Source: Gammaproteobacteria bacterium (GTDB lineage: Bacteria; Pseudomonadota; Gammaproteobacteria; Methylococcales; Methylomonadaceae). Taken from it: 64,000 bases of DNA. The notes under the pieces were generated by a model, which did not search any database, was not told where the DNA came from, and saw only the letters and a list, made by a program, of their open reading frames with translations. The stretch is from positions 1 through 64,000 of the forward strand of contig JAHJSQ010000092.1 in the NCBI GenBank assembly GCA_018830325.1. The letters run 5' to 3'. How positions within the stretch are numbered: position 1 is the first letter of the stretch; the number at the start of each line of letters is the position of its first letter. The translations under genes were made by a program, and so were the position numbers. Below are positions 35,347 through 44,407 of this stretch, piece after piece.

Positions 35347-36948
35347 ATGCTGCGACTGACCGAACTAAAATTGCCACTCGATCATCAACCGGACCAGCTA
35401 AAAACCGCGATTATCGAAAAATTAGTCATTAAACCTTCCGAGCTACTGAAATATACGATATTTAAACGCAGTTATGACGCCCGCAAGCGTGGCGCAATCA
35501 TGCTGATTTATTCGGTGGATGTCGAAACCACGAAAGAAGCGGAAATTAAGCAACGTTTAGCCAAGGATCCGCAGGTTCGTCCGACGCCGGATATGGCTTA
35601 TCGCTTTGTTGCGAAGGCGCCCGATGGTCTGGCCAAACAGCCGGTTGTCATCGGTACCGGGCCTTGTGGTTTGTTTGCCGGTTTGGTTTTGGCGCAAATG
35701 GGATTTCGTCCGATTATTCTGGAGCGAGGCAAAGCGGTGCGTGAGCGGACTGTCGACACTTTCGGGTTGTGGCGTAAGCGAGACTTTAACCCGGAGTCGA
35801 ATGTGCAGTTCGGCGAAGGCGGTGCCGGTACCTTTTCGGACGGCAAACTCTATAGCCAAATCAAGGATCCGGGCTATCGCGGTCGTAAAGTTTTGACCGA
35901 GTTCGTCAAAGCCGGTGCGCCGCTTGAAATACTCTATGTCAATAAACCGCATATCGGTACGTTTAGGCTGGTTTCAATGGTTGAATCGATGCGCGCCGAG
36001 ATTGAAGCCTTGGGCGGTCAAATTCGTTTTCAAAGCCGGGTCGAGGATGTCGAAATTGACAATGGTCAGGTCAAGGGCGTAGTGCTTGCCGGAGGTGAGC
36101 GTATCGATACCGAGCATGTCGTGTTGGCGGTTGGTCACAGTGCGCGGGATACTTTTGGCATGCTGTATCGACGGGGTGTCTATATCGAGGCCAAGCCGTT
36201 TTCTATCGGTTTTCGGATCGAACATCCACAATCGATGATCGATCAATGCCGGTTCGGTCCGCAGGCCGGGCATCCGTTATTGGGTGCGGCCGATTACAAA
36301 TTAGTGCATCATTGCCGTAACGGTCGCGCAGTGTATAGTTTTTGCATGTGCCCGGGCGGTACGGTGGTCGCGGCAACCTCGGAGCCTGGTCATGTCGTGA
36401 CCAACGGTATGAGCCAATATTCGCGCAACGAACGAAACGCCAATAGCGCGATCGTCGTTGATGTCGCTCCGGCCGATTTTCCCGGCACCCCTTTGGCCGG
36501 TATTGAGTTTCAACGTCGATGGGAACGAAAAGCTTTTGAATTAGGCGGCGGTAATTACGATGCGCCTGGGCAATTGGTCGGCGATTTTTTGGCGGGCCGG
36601 CCTTCAACCCGTTTAGGTTCGGTATTGCCGTCCTATACGCCGGGGTTGCATTTATGCGATTTGGCTTCGGCACTGCCGGATTTTGTGATCGAGGCGATCA
36701 AAGAAGCGTTGCCGGCATTCGACAAACAAATCAAAGGTTTTGCTATGCATGATGCGGTATTGACGGGTGTCGAAACAAGAACGTCTTCGCCTATCCGTAT
36801 CAAACGGGATGAGTGCTTGCAAAGCCTGAATACTCAGGGTTTATTTCCTGCCGGAGAAGGCGCCGGTTATGCCGGCGGCATTCTGTCCGCGGCTGTCGAC
36901 GGTATCAAGGTGGCGGAAGCGGTCGCTTTGGCAATCGTTAATCCTTAA
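35347..36948 (+). CDS. FAD-dependent dehydrogenase (COG2509-like)
   Basis: A 533-residue flavoprotein. The FAD-binding motif is VVIGTGPCGLFAGLVLAQMG (about residue 99), followed by ILERGKAVRERT, and the family-specific SNVQFGEGGAGTFSDGKL and the C-terminal LFPAGEGAGYAGGILSAAVDG. It belongs to the uncharacterised FAD-dependent dehydrogenase group; the substrate is unknown. Its 3' end overlaps the convergent msrQ gene by 11 bases. Confidence 0.88.
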   Translation: MLRLTELKLPLDHQPDQLKTAIIEKLVIKPSELLKYTIFKRSYDARKRGAIMLIYSVDVETTKEAEIKQRLAKDPQVRPTPDMAYRFVAKAPDGLAKQPVVIGTGPCGLFAGLVLAQMGFRPIILERGKAVRERTVDTFGLWRKRDFNPESNVQFGEGGAGTFSDGKLYSQIKDPGYRGRKVLTEFVKAGAPLEILYVNKPHIGTFRLVSMVESMRAEIEALGGQIRFQSRVEDVEIDNGQVKGVVLAGGERIDTEHVVLAVGHSARDTFGMLYRRGVYIEAKPFSIGFRIEHPQSMIDQCRFGPQAGHPLLGAADYKLVHHCRNGRAVYSFCMCPGGTVVAATSEPGHVVTNGMSQYSRNERNANSAIVVDVAPADFPGTPLAGIEFQRRWERKAFELGGGNYDAPGQLVGDFLAGRPSTRLGSVLPSYTPGLHLCDLASALPDFVIEAIKEALPAFDKQIKGFAMHDAVLTGVETRTSSPIRIKRDECLQSLNTQGLFPAGEGAGYAGGILSAAVDGIKVAEAVALAIVNP

Positions 36949-37558
36949 CGGCTTCTGTTTTGCTGGCGGTAGTTTTTTTGTTGTTCCTGACGATGCCTCG
37001 GATGACAAACAATGCTAATAGAATGAAACCGTAAAACAAAGGTCGGGTCAGATCGGCTTTTACGGTCAAGGCGAAATGTAAAATAGCGAGTAAGCCGATT
37101 ACATAGACTGCGCTGTGCAGTTTTTTCCAGTTTTTCCCGAGCTTTCTCATCATGTTATTGGTTGATGTAACAGCCAACGGGACGAGCAGTAGATAAGCCA
37201 ATAAACCCACCATTACAATGGGACTGTTGTAGAGGTCTTCAATAATAAGGGCAAAGCTGAACGAATGTTCGAAACCGATAAAGATGAGAAAATGCACCGA
37301 GCAATAAAAAAAAGTGAACAAAGCGACGACGCGCCTGTATTTTTGCAGGCCGGGTTGTTTGAAAATCATCTTAGCCGGCGTAAACGCCAACGTAATCAGC
37401 AGAAACCTTAACGACCAGATGCCGCTTTCTTTCGCCAGCGCTTCGACCGGGTTAGGCCCGAGCGAGTCGGTCAAGGCATTCCATAGCATCAGCAGAAAAG
37501 GAATCAGAGCGATTATAAAAATGACGCATTTGATTTCGAAGGTCGATAACTTGTTCAT
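36938..37558 (-). CDS. msrQ: MsrQ haem-binding membrane subunit of methionine sulfoxide reductase
   Basis: A 206-residue membrane protein with about six transmembrane helices, from the ferric-reductase-like family. Hallmarks: GPNPVEAL followed by SGIWSLRFLLITLAFTP, then RRVVALFTFFYCSVHFLIF with a haem-ligand His, and KLHSAVYVIGLLAILHF with two more. MsrQ passes electrons to MsrP, which repairs periplasmic methionine sulfoxide. No msrP is adjacent here, although the two often form an operon. Confidence 0.88.
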   Translation of the reverse strand: MNKLSTFEIKCVIFIIALIPFLLMLWNALTDSLGPNPVEALAKESGIWSLRFLLITLAFTPAKMIFKQPGLQKYRRVVALFTFFYCSVHFLIFIGFEHSFSFALIIEDLYNSPIVMVGLLAYLLLVPLAVTSTNNMMRKLGKNWKKLHSAVYVIGLLAILHFALTVKADLTRPLFYGFILLALFVIRGIVRNNKKTTASKTEAVKD

Positions 37559-37700
37559 CCGACCGCCGATTTCGGATATCCGTGATTATTCATGGGGCAA
37601 TCACCGGTTGATTTTTGTTTTATTTTGAAGCCAATCTTAACCGTGGCTTAAAAATTAACTTACCACTTTATCGAGATAAGACAACAGTTATCCCACTCAT

Positions 37701-38876
37701 TTAACCGATATAGCTATCCACGCCGGAAAGCAATAGGTCGTATTGCATTTCGGTCGTCTCCTTGATTAAGTAAGCCGGCACGCCTTTGACGATGTTGCCG
37801 GGGGTACCGACCCAGCCGACAGCATCCGAGGGGCCAAGACTTAAGACATAGCCGATATCGCGGTGCATGTAAGGCAAACAAAAACGGGTCAATCCGGCTT
37901 CCAACAGAATGTTTTTGGCTGCTGCCCGTCCTTTACGCAGAGCAGATTGAGCCGTCATCGAGTTCGACCCCATCATATCGTAATGCGAACAATCGCCGGC
38001 GGTAAATATCCGCGTCAAAGTTTCCTTGTCTAAGCGAATTTGTCCTGAACTATTGGCATGCCATAGCGTTTGCGGTTTTTTCCCTGTGAGCAGCAAGGTT
38101 AGCTGCGAATCCGAAATTTCACGACGTTCGCCCTGTTTCTGTACAAGACACGCCGTTTGTTCGGGGCTACTTTCAAAATGCCACTCCGGCATGAATGCGA
38201 TTCGCTTTTCGATCATACGTTGTTCGACATAATCACCGAATGCATGCGGAAATCGGCCCAGCAATTTTGCATGCGCATCGTACACATTTAGCCGAAACTC
38301 GACATGCATCGCTTTTAAGACATGGTCTATTTCAAATGCTAATTGGATGCCGGTCGGGCCGCCTCCAATTAGGTTGATCGTTTTTTCCGGTCCGCCATTG
38401 CTAACAAAGCGTTCAAGAATTTCGGCCCCTGAATTCAGTGTCAATGCAGTCAAGTCATAAAAATTAGGCCGGCGAAGCGGCGTACCGGAAGAAGCTCCGG
38501 TAGTTATCAGCATAAAATCGAAGGGCAGTATTTCCGTGTCGGTCTTAATAGCCCGTTGATCTTGCCAGTCTTTTAGCCGGTTTTCATTGATATCGACGGC
38601 GTATTGCCGATGGTCAAATTGAAAACGTTCGGCCAATGTCTTATAGGAAATGCGAATGCTTTCCAGAGGTCTATGTATGGTTTCGTGTAGTCTCGTGATG
38701 ATCAAGTGCCAAGGTTTCGGGTCGATCAACGTAATGCGTGCATCGGGAGCCGCTTTTCTCAGCGTTATCAAGGCCGACAAACCTGCATAGCCACCGCCGA
38801 CGATGACGACATGTAACGGTTGGCCGTCTTGGTTTTCGGAGCTATCAATAGTGTTGTGCGTGGATGTCGTATTCAT
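37701..38876 (-). CDS. ndh: type II NADH dehydrogenase-like FAD oxidoreductase
   Basis: A 391-residue two-dinucleotide-fold flavoprotein. FAD motif VVIVGGGYAGLSALITL at the N-terminus, NAD motif LIGGGPTGIQLAFEI near residue 165, and the second FAD contact RIFTAGDCSHYD. This is the NDH-2 pattern, a non-proton-pumping quinone-linked NADH dehydrogenase; related sulfide:quinone reductases are the main alternative, but I see no Cys pair in place for that. Divergent from the photolyase gene. Confidence 0.82.
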   Translation of the reverse strand: MNTTSTHNTIDSSENQDGQPLHVVIVGGGYAGLSALITLRKAAPDARITLIDPKPWHLIITRLHETIHRPLESIRISYKTLAERFQFDHRQYAVDINENRLKDWQDQRAIKTDTEILPFDFMLITTGASSGTPLRRPNFYDLTALTLNSGAEILERFVSNGGPEKTINLIGGGPTGIQLAFEIDHVLKAMHVEFRLNVYDAHAKLLGRFPHAFGDYVEQRMIEKRIAFMPEWHFESSPEQTACLVQKQGERREISDSQLTLLLTGKKPQTLWHANSSGQIRLDKETLTRIFTAGDCSHYDMMGSNSMTAQSALRKGRAAAKNILLEAGLTRFCLPYMHRDIGYVLSLGPSDAVGWVGTPGNIVKGVPAYLIKETTEMQYDLLLSGVDSYIG

Positions 38877-38993
38877 GGTTTCGCTGGCTTAAGAGGTTCG
38901 GGTTACTGAGTCCGAAGTATATATTATCGTCCGAGACTGGCGTTCGAAAAATTTAAGGATAAACTGGCAAGTAGAAAATGATATTGCCAACTG

Positions 38994-40352
38994 ATGACCT
39001 GCTATAACAAATCACTTTATATCGTTCGTCGCGACATGCGTATCGATGACAACACGGCTCTCAATGAGGCATTGCGCTTGTCGGAACAAGTGCAGGCTTG
39101 TTTTATCTTCGATCCGTCTCAGATTGATGAGCATCCTTATCAAAGTAGGCCGGCGCTGCAATTCATGCTACAAAGCCTGGACGATTTACGGGAGCAATTT
39201 CGAGAGCGGGGCGCATATTTGACTATTGTGCGCGGCGAACCCGAGAAAATAGTAAAAGATTGGGTGCTTGCTTGCGGTATCGAGGCCGTATTTGTCAACC
39301 GCGACTACACGCCGTTCAGTCGGCATCGCGATTATCGCTTACAGCAAGTTTGTATCGAGCTCGGCATCGCATGGCATGCCTGCGCGGATGTGTTATTGAA
39401 CGAGCCGGAACAGGCCCTCAAAAGCGATGGCTCGGCTTATAAAGTATTTACCGCTTTCTACAATAATGCGCGAAGGATTCCTGTCGGCTTGCCGCAAACT
39501 TTGGCGGAAGGCTGTTTTTGCGCACCGCCGGAATGCCCGTTGTACGATTACGAGCCGCTCAAAACAAATGCCGGTTCGAACGTGCAGGGCGGGCGTCGAC
39601 AGGCGTTGGCAATTTTCGATGCTCTGGAAAACCTTAAAGAATATCAAGCCCGGCGGGATTACCCGGCTTTGGCCTCGACCAGCCTGTTGTCGGCGCATTT
39701 GAAATTCGGCACCGTTTCGATACGCGAGGCTTTCTATGCCGTACAATGCGTGCTGGGTGACGATCATCCCTTGCTGCGTCAATTTTACTGGCGCGATTTT
39801 TTTACGCATATCGCTTACCATTTTCCCGAGGTATTTGGGCATGCGTTCGTGCGCAAATACGACGCATTGCCGTGGCAGAATGATCAGACACAGTTTTATG
39901 CCTGGGCCGAGGGAAGAACCGGTTTTCCGATCGTCGATGCCGGGATGCGCGAATTGAATCGAACCGGTTATATGCATAACCGTGTGCGGATGATTACCGC
40001 GTCTTTTTTAGTCAAGGATTTGCATATTAGCTGGCGCTGGGGCGAGCGTTATTTCGCGCAGCACTTGGTCGATTACGATCCCTGCGTGAATAACGGCAAC
40101 TGGCAGTGGGCCGCGTCGACCGGTTGCGATGCCCAGCCGTATTTCAGAATTTTCAATCCTTGGCTGCAACAACAGAAGTTCGATGCGGATTGTGCCTATA
40201 TTTATCGATGGATACCCGAATTACGCTCGTTCGTACCGAGTATTATCCACCGTTGGGATAAAAAGTTTGCGGCCTGCGACTATCCGAAACCGATCGTCGA
40301 TCACCGGCTCGAGAGCGAAAAGGCCAAGGCGATGTTTCGCGGGATTGAATGA
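38994..40352 (+). CDS. phrB: deoxyribodipyrimidine photolyase
   Basis: Light-driven repair of cyclobutane pyrimidine dimers using FADH and an antenna chromophore; 452 residues, normal for class I CPD photolyases. N-terminal antenna domain begins IVRRDMRIDDNTAL; the FAD domain contains FYWRDFF, GRTGFPIVDAGMREL, GYMHNRVRMITASFL, and the Trp-rich NNGNWQWAASTGCDAQPYFRIFNP. First gene of a stress cluster ending with ybgA; in E. coli ybgA sits next to phr as well. Confidence 0.95.
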   Translation: MTCYNKSLYIVRRDMRIDDNTALNEALRLSEQVQACFIFDPSQIDEHPYQSRPALQFMLQSLDDLREQFRERGAYLTIVRGEPEKIVKDWVLACGIEAVFVNRDYTPFSRHRDYRLQQVCIELGIAWHACADVLLNEPEQALKSDGSAYKVFTAFYNNARRIPVGLPQTLAEGCFCAPPECPLYDYEPLKTNAGSNVQGGRRQALAIFDALENLKEYQARRDYPALASTSLLSAHLKFGTVSIREAFYAVQCVLGDDHPLLRQFYWRDFFTHIAYHFPEVFGHAFVRKYDALPWQNDQTQFYAWAEGRTGFPIVDAGMRELNRTGYMHNRVRMITASFLVKDLHISWRWGERYFAQHLVDYDPCVNNGNWQWAASTGCDAQPYFRIFNPWLQQQKFDADCAYIYRWIPELRSFVPSIIHRWDKKFAACDYPKPIVDHRLESEKAKAMFRGIE

Positions 40353-40519
40353 AACGGCAAATTGGCGTTACTGTAAAGCTAAGCCTATGCAAAGCATTTC
40401 CTGATTAGCAAGATGCTTCAGCTTGCTGAAGCCAAGTGTCCAAGCAGGGGCCAGTCGTAGTAGCAAAAACTACAATATGCTGTTACCCAAGCTCCAGCTC
40501 TCATCGTTATACATAAATT

Positions 40520-40613
40520 GTAGGGTACGCTGCGCGTACCAAAGCCGTGCCCTGGCGGTTCGGTTGGCACATGAATATCGCGGGGTTACCATGGTACGCA
40601 AAGCGTACCCTAC
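40520..40613. repeat. inverted repeat with GTAGGGTACGCT arms
   Basis: Arms GTAGGGTACGCT and AGCGTACCCTAC about 70 bases apart, each with its own small GTACGC palindrome. REP-pair-like; no second copy in the window. Confidence 0.6.
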
Positions 40614-40621
40614 GCGGCCCA

Positions 40622-40694
40622 CCTAGCGTTAGGTGAGAGGCCGAGCACCCCGGCGCCTCCTCAGGCACTGCCGAAATTTGAAGTACGAAAGGTA
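40622..40694. repeat. R3 repeat, copy 1
   Basis: CCTAGCGTTAGGTGAG, a CCCCGG-containing middle, GCCTCCT, and TGCCGAAATTTGAAGTACGA. The copy at 60618-60689 aligns over its whole length with a few changes; weaker partial matches occur near 32320, 54025 and 56315. Confidence 0.7.
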
Positions 40695-40842
40695 TAGGTG
40701 AAACGGTAAACTTTGTAGAGTCGAAGTCGTAGGAGGCGCATCGCAATCTTTTTTTAGCTTGGTGGCTTTGGAATGCTTGCGTAATAGGCGACAAGACGGT
40801 GCCTACACTATTCAAATTTCAATGTTTGAACACAGGAAAACC

Positions 40843-41364
40843 ATGAAACGTATCATATTAATCGGATTGTTATTTTTAACGGGATGCGTCGATTTGCCGG
40901 AAGGTATTACGCCGGTCGGCAATTTCGAAGTCGAGCGCTATCTAGGAAAATGGTATGAGATAGCTCGACTCGATCACCGGTTTGAAAGAGGTTTGACCCA
41001 TATTTCCGCCGAGTACAGTTTGAGAGAAGATGGTGGCCTTAAGGTAATCAACAAGGGCTACAATACCGAATACCAGGAATGGGATAGTGCCGAAGGCAAG
41101 GCTTATTTCGTTGACCAGCCCGATATCGGCCGCCTGAAAGTTTCTTTTTTCGGACCGTTTTACGGCGGGTACAACATCATTGCATTGGATAAGGAAAACT
41201 ATAGTTATGCGATGATCGCGGGTCCCGATCGCGATTATTTATGGATTTTATCGCGGACGCCGATGCTAGCCCCTGAGATTGTCGAGCGATTGGTTGCTCA
41301 AGCGAAGGAGTTAGATTTTGCGGTTGATCAGTTGATTTATACCGAACAAACACAAACACCGTGA
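40843..41364 (+). CDS. blc: outer-membrane lipocalin Blc
   Basis: A lipoprotein of 173 residues. From the ATG at 40843 it has a signal with lipobox LTGC, then the lipocalin signature FEVERYLGKWYEIARLDHRFERG, YSLREDGG, and the late FFGPFYGGYNIIALD and YLWILSRTP. Bacterial lipocalins bind fatty acids or lysophospholipids under envelope stress. CAGGAAAACC serves as ribosome-binding site; the upstream open frame is not used. Stop overlaps the next start (GTGA). Confidence 0.93.
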   Translation: MKRIILIGLLFLTGCVDLPEGITPVGNFEVERYLGKWYEIARLDHRFERGLTHISAEYSLREDGGLKVINKGYNTEYQEWDSAEGKAYFVDQPDIGRLKVSFFGPFYGGYNIIALDKENYSYAMIAGPDRDYLWILSRTPMLAPEIVERLVAQAKELDFAVDQLIYTEQTQTP

Positions 41365-41825
41365 AGCTATATCGCCTTTATCGACGTCAGTCATTGAGGC
41401 TTTCTTTGTCGGAAGCGTGGCATTTTTTTTCGTCGCCCCATCATCTGAATGACATTACGCCGGAATTTTTCAACGTGAGGATTACATCCGACGTTCCGGA
41501 TCGAATTTATGCCGGTCTATTGATCGCTTATCGAATGAAGGCGGTATTCGGCTTTCCGATGACATGGCTTTCAGAAATTAGCCACTGCGATGAACCGAAT
41601 TATTTTATTTATCAACAGCGAATCGGGCCTTTCAAATTCTGGAGCCATGAAGTGCGTCTGACAGAACAAGGTCAAGGCGTTGTTTTAGAAGATATCATGT
41701 TTTACGCGATGCCTTTGGGTTGGCTAGGCGCTATACTCAATCAATTCTTGATTGCCGACAGGCTCGACCGGATTTTTGCGGTCCGGCGTGACTATATCAA
41801 GGCAAAATGGGGGAGTGATGATTAA
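41361..41825 (+). CDS. SRPBCC-fold ligand-binding protein
   Basis: A 154-residue protein of the START/SRPBCC superfamily, with typical opening LYRLYRRQSLRLSLSEAWHF and FSSPHHLNDITPEFFNVRIT, then AVFGFPMTWLSEI and FIYQQRIGPFKFWSHEV. Such proteins occur beside photolyase or cyclopropane synthase genes in light-responsive clusters; the ligand is unknown. GTG start overlapping the blc stop by three bases; its own stop overlaps the DUF1499 gene. Confidence 0.82.
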   Translation: MKLYRLYRRQSLRLSLSEAWHFFSSPHHLNDITPEFFNVRITSDVPDRIYAGLLIAYRMKAVFGFPMTWLSEISHCDEPNYFIYQQRIGPFKFWSHEVRLTEQGQGVVLEDIMFYAMPLGWLGAILNQFLIADRLDRIFAVRRDYIKAKWGSDD

Positions 41826-42258
41826 ACGGGAGATATTGATAATGCTATGTTTTGCGTGGTTCATTAAAAATGCTCAGGCGGAAAGCGCGCCTGGCTTGGT
41901 CGACGGTCACTTGAAAAATTGCCCGGGTTCGCCTAACTGTGTGAACAGTGAGCAGGACGATATCGAACCGATAGCCTTCGGCGATCTTTCGGTGGATGAA
42001 GCATGGCAAAAGCTGCAGCAGGCAATTAGCGGCGAAGGCGGCGAGTTGAAAAGTGTTTCCGGCGACTATCTCTGGGCGATTTTCAAAACGCCGATGCTGC
42101 GTTTTACCGATGACGTCGAAGCCAGACTCGATTCCGGTAATCGGCAAATTCATTTGCGTTCCGCATCGCGTGTCGGTTATTCCGACTTTGGAACCAATCG
42201 TAGGCGTCTGGAATCTATTAAAAACCGTTATCAGCGGTTGTCGAAAGCAGCAGATTGA
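41818..42258 (+). CDS. exported DUF1499 protein
   Basis: A 146-residue protein with a signal peptide (IMLCFAWFIKNAQA). The body has the DUF1499 marks CPGSPNCVNSEQ and KSVSGDYLWAIFKTPMLRF, then DDVEARLDSGNRQIHLRSASR and VGYSDFGTNRRRLESI. Function unknown. Start ATG at 41818 overlaps the SRPBCC gene by eight bases and is preceded by GGGGGAG; the open frame extends back to 41752 inside its neighbour. Confidence 0.85.
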   Translation: MIKREILIMLCFAWFIKNAQAESAPGLVDGHLKNCPGSPNCVNSEQDDIEPIAFGDLSVDEAWQKLQQAISGEGGELKSVSGDYLWAIFKTPMLRFTDDVEARLDSGNRQIHLRSASRVGYSDFGTNRRRLESIKNRYQRLSKAAD

Positions 42259-42289
42259 TAGCGCTTGGATATGGCACCATGGAGTGACT

Positions 42290-43246
42290 ATGATGAACGA
42301 ACACGCACATAAAATCAGGGTTGGCATCAGCAGTTGCCTGCTTGGCGAGGAAGTCCGTTTTGATGGCGGTCATAAAAGCAATGCCTATATTCGTAAAACC
42401 TTGAGCCATTATTTCGAGTTTGTGCCTTTTTGTCCGGAGGTTGAGAGCGGCATGAGCATTCCGCGCCCGACAATTCAGCTCAGATATACCGATCGAGGCG
42501 TCCGCTGCGTCGGCGTCAAGGACCACAGTATCGATGTGACCGATCAGTTACTTGGCTGTGCTGAACAGCAGCGGAACTGGCTTGCCGGATTATGCGGGTA
42601 TATCCTGAAGAAGGATTCGCCGAGTTGCGGAATGACGCGAGTCAAAATATATCGAGAGGCTCATGCCGATCGGGTCGGCACGGGTATTTTCGCGCAATTC
42701 GTCAAAGACCATTTTCCGCTGTTGCCGATGGAAGAAGAGGGGCGTTTAGGCGACCCGAGGTTGCGCGAGAATTTTATTCAACGGGTCTATGTGATGTATC
42801 GATGGAAATTGTTGTGTGCTGAGCCGATAACACCGAGTCGGCTAACTATCTTTCACAGCCAGCATAAACTGATTGCGATGAGCCACGATCAGAACGAGGC
42901 GAGGGACCTCGGGCGCTTAGCCGCCAGTGCCGTTAAAGGCAACGCCCAGGAAATTGCAGGGCAATATGGAACTGCCTTAATGCGCTGTCTTAAAAAAACG
43001 GCAAGCCGGGGTAATCATGTCAATGTGTTGCAGCATATTCAAGGTTATTTGAAAAAATCGCTCGATGCGGACGATAAAGCCGAATTGACCGAAACGATAG
43101 AGCGTTATCGCTTGGGGTTGTTGCCGTTGATCGTGCCGGTCACGCTGCTTCGTCATCATTTTCGCAGACAGCCTGACCCATTTATCGAGCAATCCTATTA
43201 TATGTCGCCTTATCCTGAAGAATTGACGGTATTGAATGAGATTTAG
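42290..43246 (+). CDS. ybgA: YbgA-like protein, DUF523 plus DUF1722
   Basis: A 318-residue two-domain protein. N-terminal DUF523: RVGISSCLLGEEVRFDGGHK, FVPFCPEVESGMSIPR, LKKDSPSCGM (Cys-rich, candidate metal or Fe-S site). C-terminal DUF1722: FHSQHKLIAMSHDQ and GHVxLxxIQGYLKK-like. GGAGTGACT before the ATG at 42290 fixes the start. Often found with photolyase genes, as here, so a part in DNA repair or photosensing is suspected but unproved. Confidence 0.9.
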   Translation: MMNEHAHKIRVGISSCLLGEEVRFDGGHKSNAYIRKTLSHYFEFVPFCPEVESGMSIPRPTIQLRYTDRGVRCVGVKDHSIDVTDQLLGCAEQQRNWLAGLCGYILKKDSPSCGMTRVKIYREAHADRVGTGIFAQFVKDHFPLLPMEEEGRLGDPRLRENFIQRVYVMYRWKLLCAEPITPSRLTIFHSQHKLIAMSHDQNEARDLGRLAASAVKGNAQEIAGQYGTALMRCLKKTASRGNHVNVLQHIQGYLKKSLDADDKAELTETIERYRLGLLPLIVPVTLLRHHFRRQPDPFIEQSYYMSPYPEELTVLNEI

Positions 43247-43269
43247 GATTGGGCTCTCAATCATTTTCC

Positions 43270-43369
43270 TTTTTCCTCGTTCCCACGGTGGAGCGTGGGA
43301 ATGCATCTCTGTCTTGTTATTGCAACCAGGGTGTGGGTTCCCACAGTGGACCTTGGGAACGAGGAAAAA
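43270..43369. repeat. 100-base inverted-repeat element (TCGTTCCCA type)
   Basis: Perfect outer arms TTTTTCCTCGTTCCCA and its complement frame two inner hairpins (TCCCACG...CGTGGGA and GGTTCCCAC...). This motif family is dispersed in many proteobacterial genomes. Fills the gap between ybgA and the transporter gene; could also act as a transcription barrier. Confidence 0.65.
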
Positions 43370-43501
43370 AGTGAAAGATGAAAGGGGAAAGATGAAGGAT
43401 GTGTTCTGTGGGAGTGGTTCCTAGTTCCTTTCTCGGGAAATCTCGTAGCTTCAAGGTGTTATTTGTCACTAAATTGCAAGTTTAGCCCGTGTTTTTTTTA
43501 G

Positions 43502-44407
43502 ATGCGCATTTTTCTGGCTTTTTGTTTAATCATCGTACTGTGGTCGACAACGCCTTTAGCGATTAAATGGAGTGGCGAAGGTCCAGGGTTTTTATTCGGC
43601 GTTGCCGCGCGTATGGTTATTGGGCTGGCTTGTTTGTTGCCTTTTGTCTTATTTGCCCGGCGTAAATTTCCTGTCGATCGAAAGGCATGGTTGACTTATT
43701 TTGCGGTCACGTTGCAAATTTACGGAGCGATGCTGTCGGTTTACTGGGCAGCACAATTTATACCGTCCGGTTGGATCTCGGTTATTTTCGGGTTGACACC
43801 GATGCTGACTGCGTTCATGTCGGCATTATGGCTCAATGAACGCAGTCTTGGCTTATTGCAATTAATTGCTTATGGATTGGGGCTTGCCGGCTTATTCGTG
43901 ATGTTCGGCACGGCTATGGATATTAGCCGGGATGCCGCAATGGGTATCGGCGGCGTGACGCTTGCGGCATTTTTGCAATCGGCCAGCTCGGTTTTAGTCA
44001 AACGCATTGGTGTGGCCTTGCCGTCGATAACGCAAGTGACCGGCGGTTTGTTAATAGCAGTGCCGTTGTATTTGATTACCTGGTATCGAGGCGACGGCGT
44101 TTGGCCTGATGTCATTCCGGTGCAGAGTCTGTTATCGATTGTGTATTTGGGAGCCGTTGCCACGACGATTGGATTTGCTCTGTATTATTATGTGCTGATA
44201 CATGTTCCGGCGACAAAGGTTGCCTTGATCACCTTAGTGACGCCGGTTATGTCGCTATTAATCGGCAATGCGGTCAACCGCGAACCACTTAATGAAAAGG
44301 TTCTAATTGGCGCCGGCTTAATCATGGGCGCCTTGCTGCTGCATCAATACAGCAGTTTATTCAGGCGTAAAGAAAAAAACAAAACAGCGATCGTTCCGGA
44401 GGGCTAA
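43502..44407 (+). CDS. EamA/DMT-family transporter
   Basis: A 301-residue inner-membrane protein with about ten transmembrane helices in two EamA repeats. The first repeat begins LAFCLIIVLWSTTPLAIKW and contains VYWAAQFIPSGWISVIFGLTP, typical of the family; the second ends AGLIMGALLLHQYSS. Substrate unknown; relatives export amino acids or metabolites. The stop shares one base with the next gene's ATG (TAATG). Confidence 0.88.
   Translation: MRIFLAFCLIIVLWSTTPLAIKWSGEGPGFLFGVAARMVIGLACLLPFVLFARRKFPVDRKAWLTYFAVTLQIYGAMLSVYWAAQFIPSGWISVIFGLTPMLTAFMSALWLNERSLGLLQLIAYGLGLAGLFVMFGTAMDISRDAAMGIGGVTLAAFLQSASSVLVKRIGVALPSITQVTGGLLIAVPLYLITWYRGDGVWPDVIPVQSLLSIVYLGAVATTIGFALYYYVLIHVPATKVALITLVTPVMSLLIGNAVNREPLNEKVLIGAGLIMGALLLHQYSSLFRRKEKNKTAIVPEG

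Larger units (their letters stand above)
40353..40842. other. 490-base repeat-filled gap between phrB and lipocalin
   Basis: Contains the inverted repeat at 40520-40613 and the R3 copy at 40622-40694. No gene seen. Confidence 0.55.

Noticed and set aside
43502..44163. Minus-strand open frame inside the EamA transporter gene
   Set aside because: Shadow of a strong coding frame on the plus strand.
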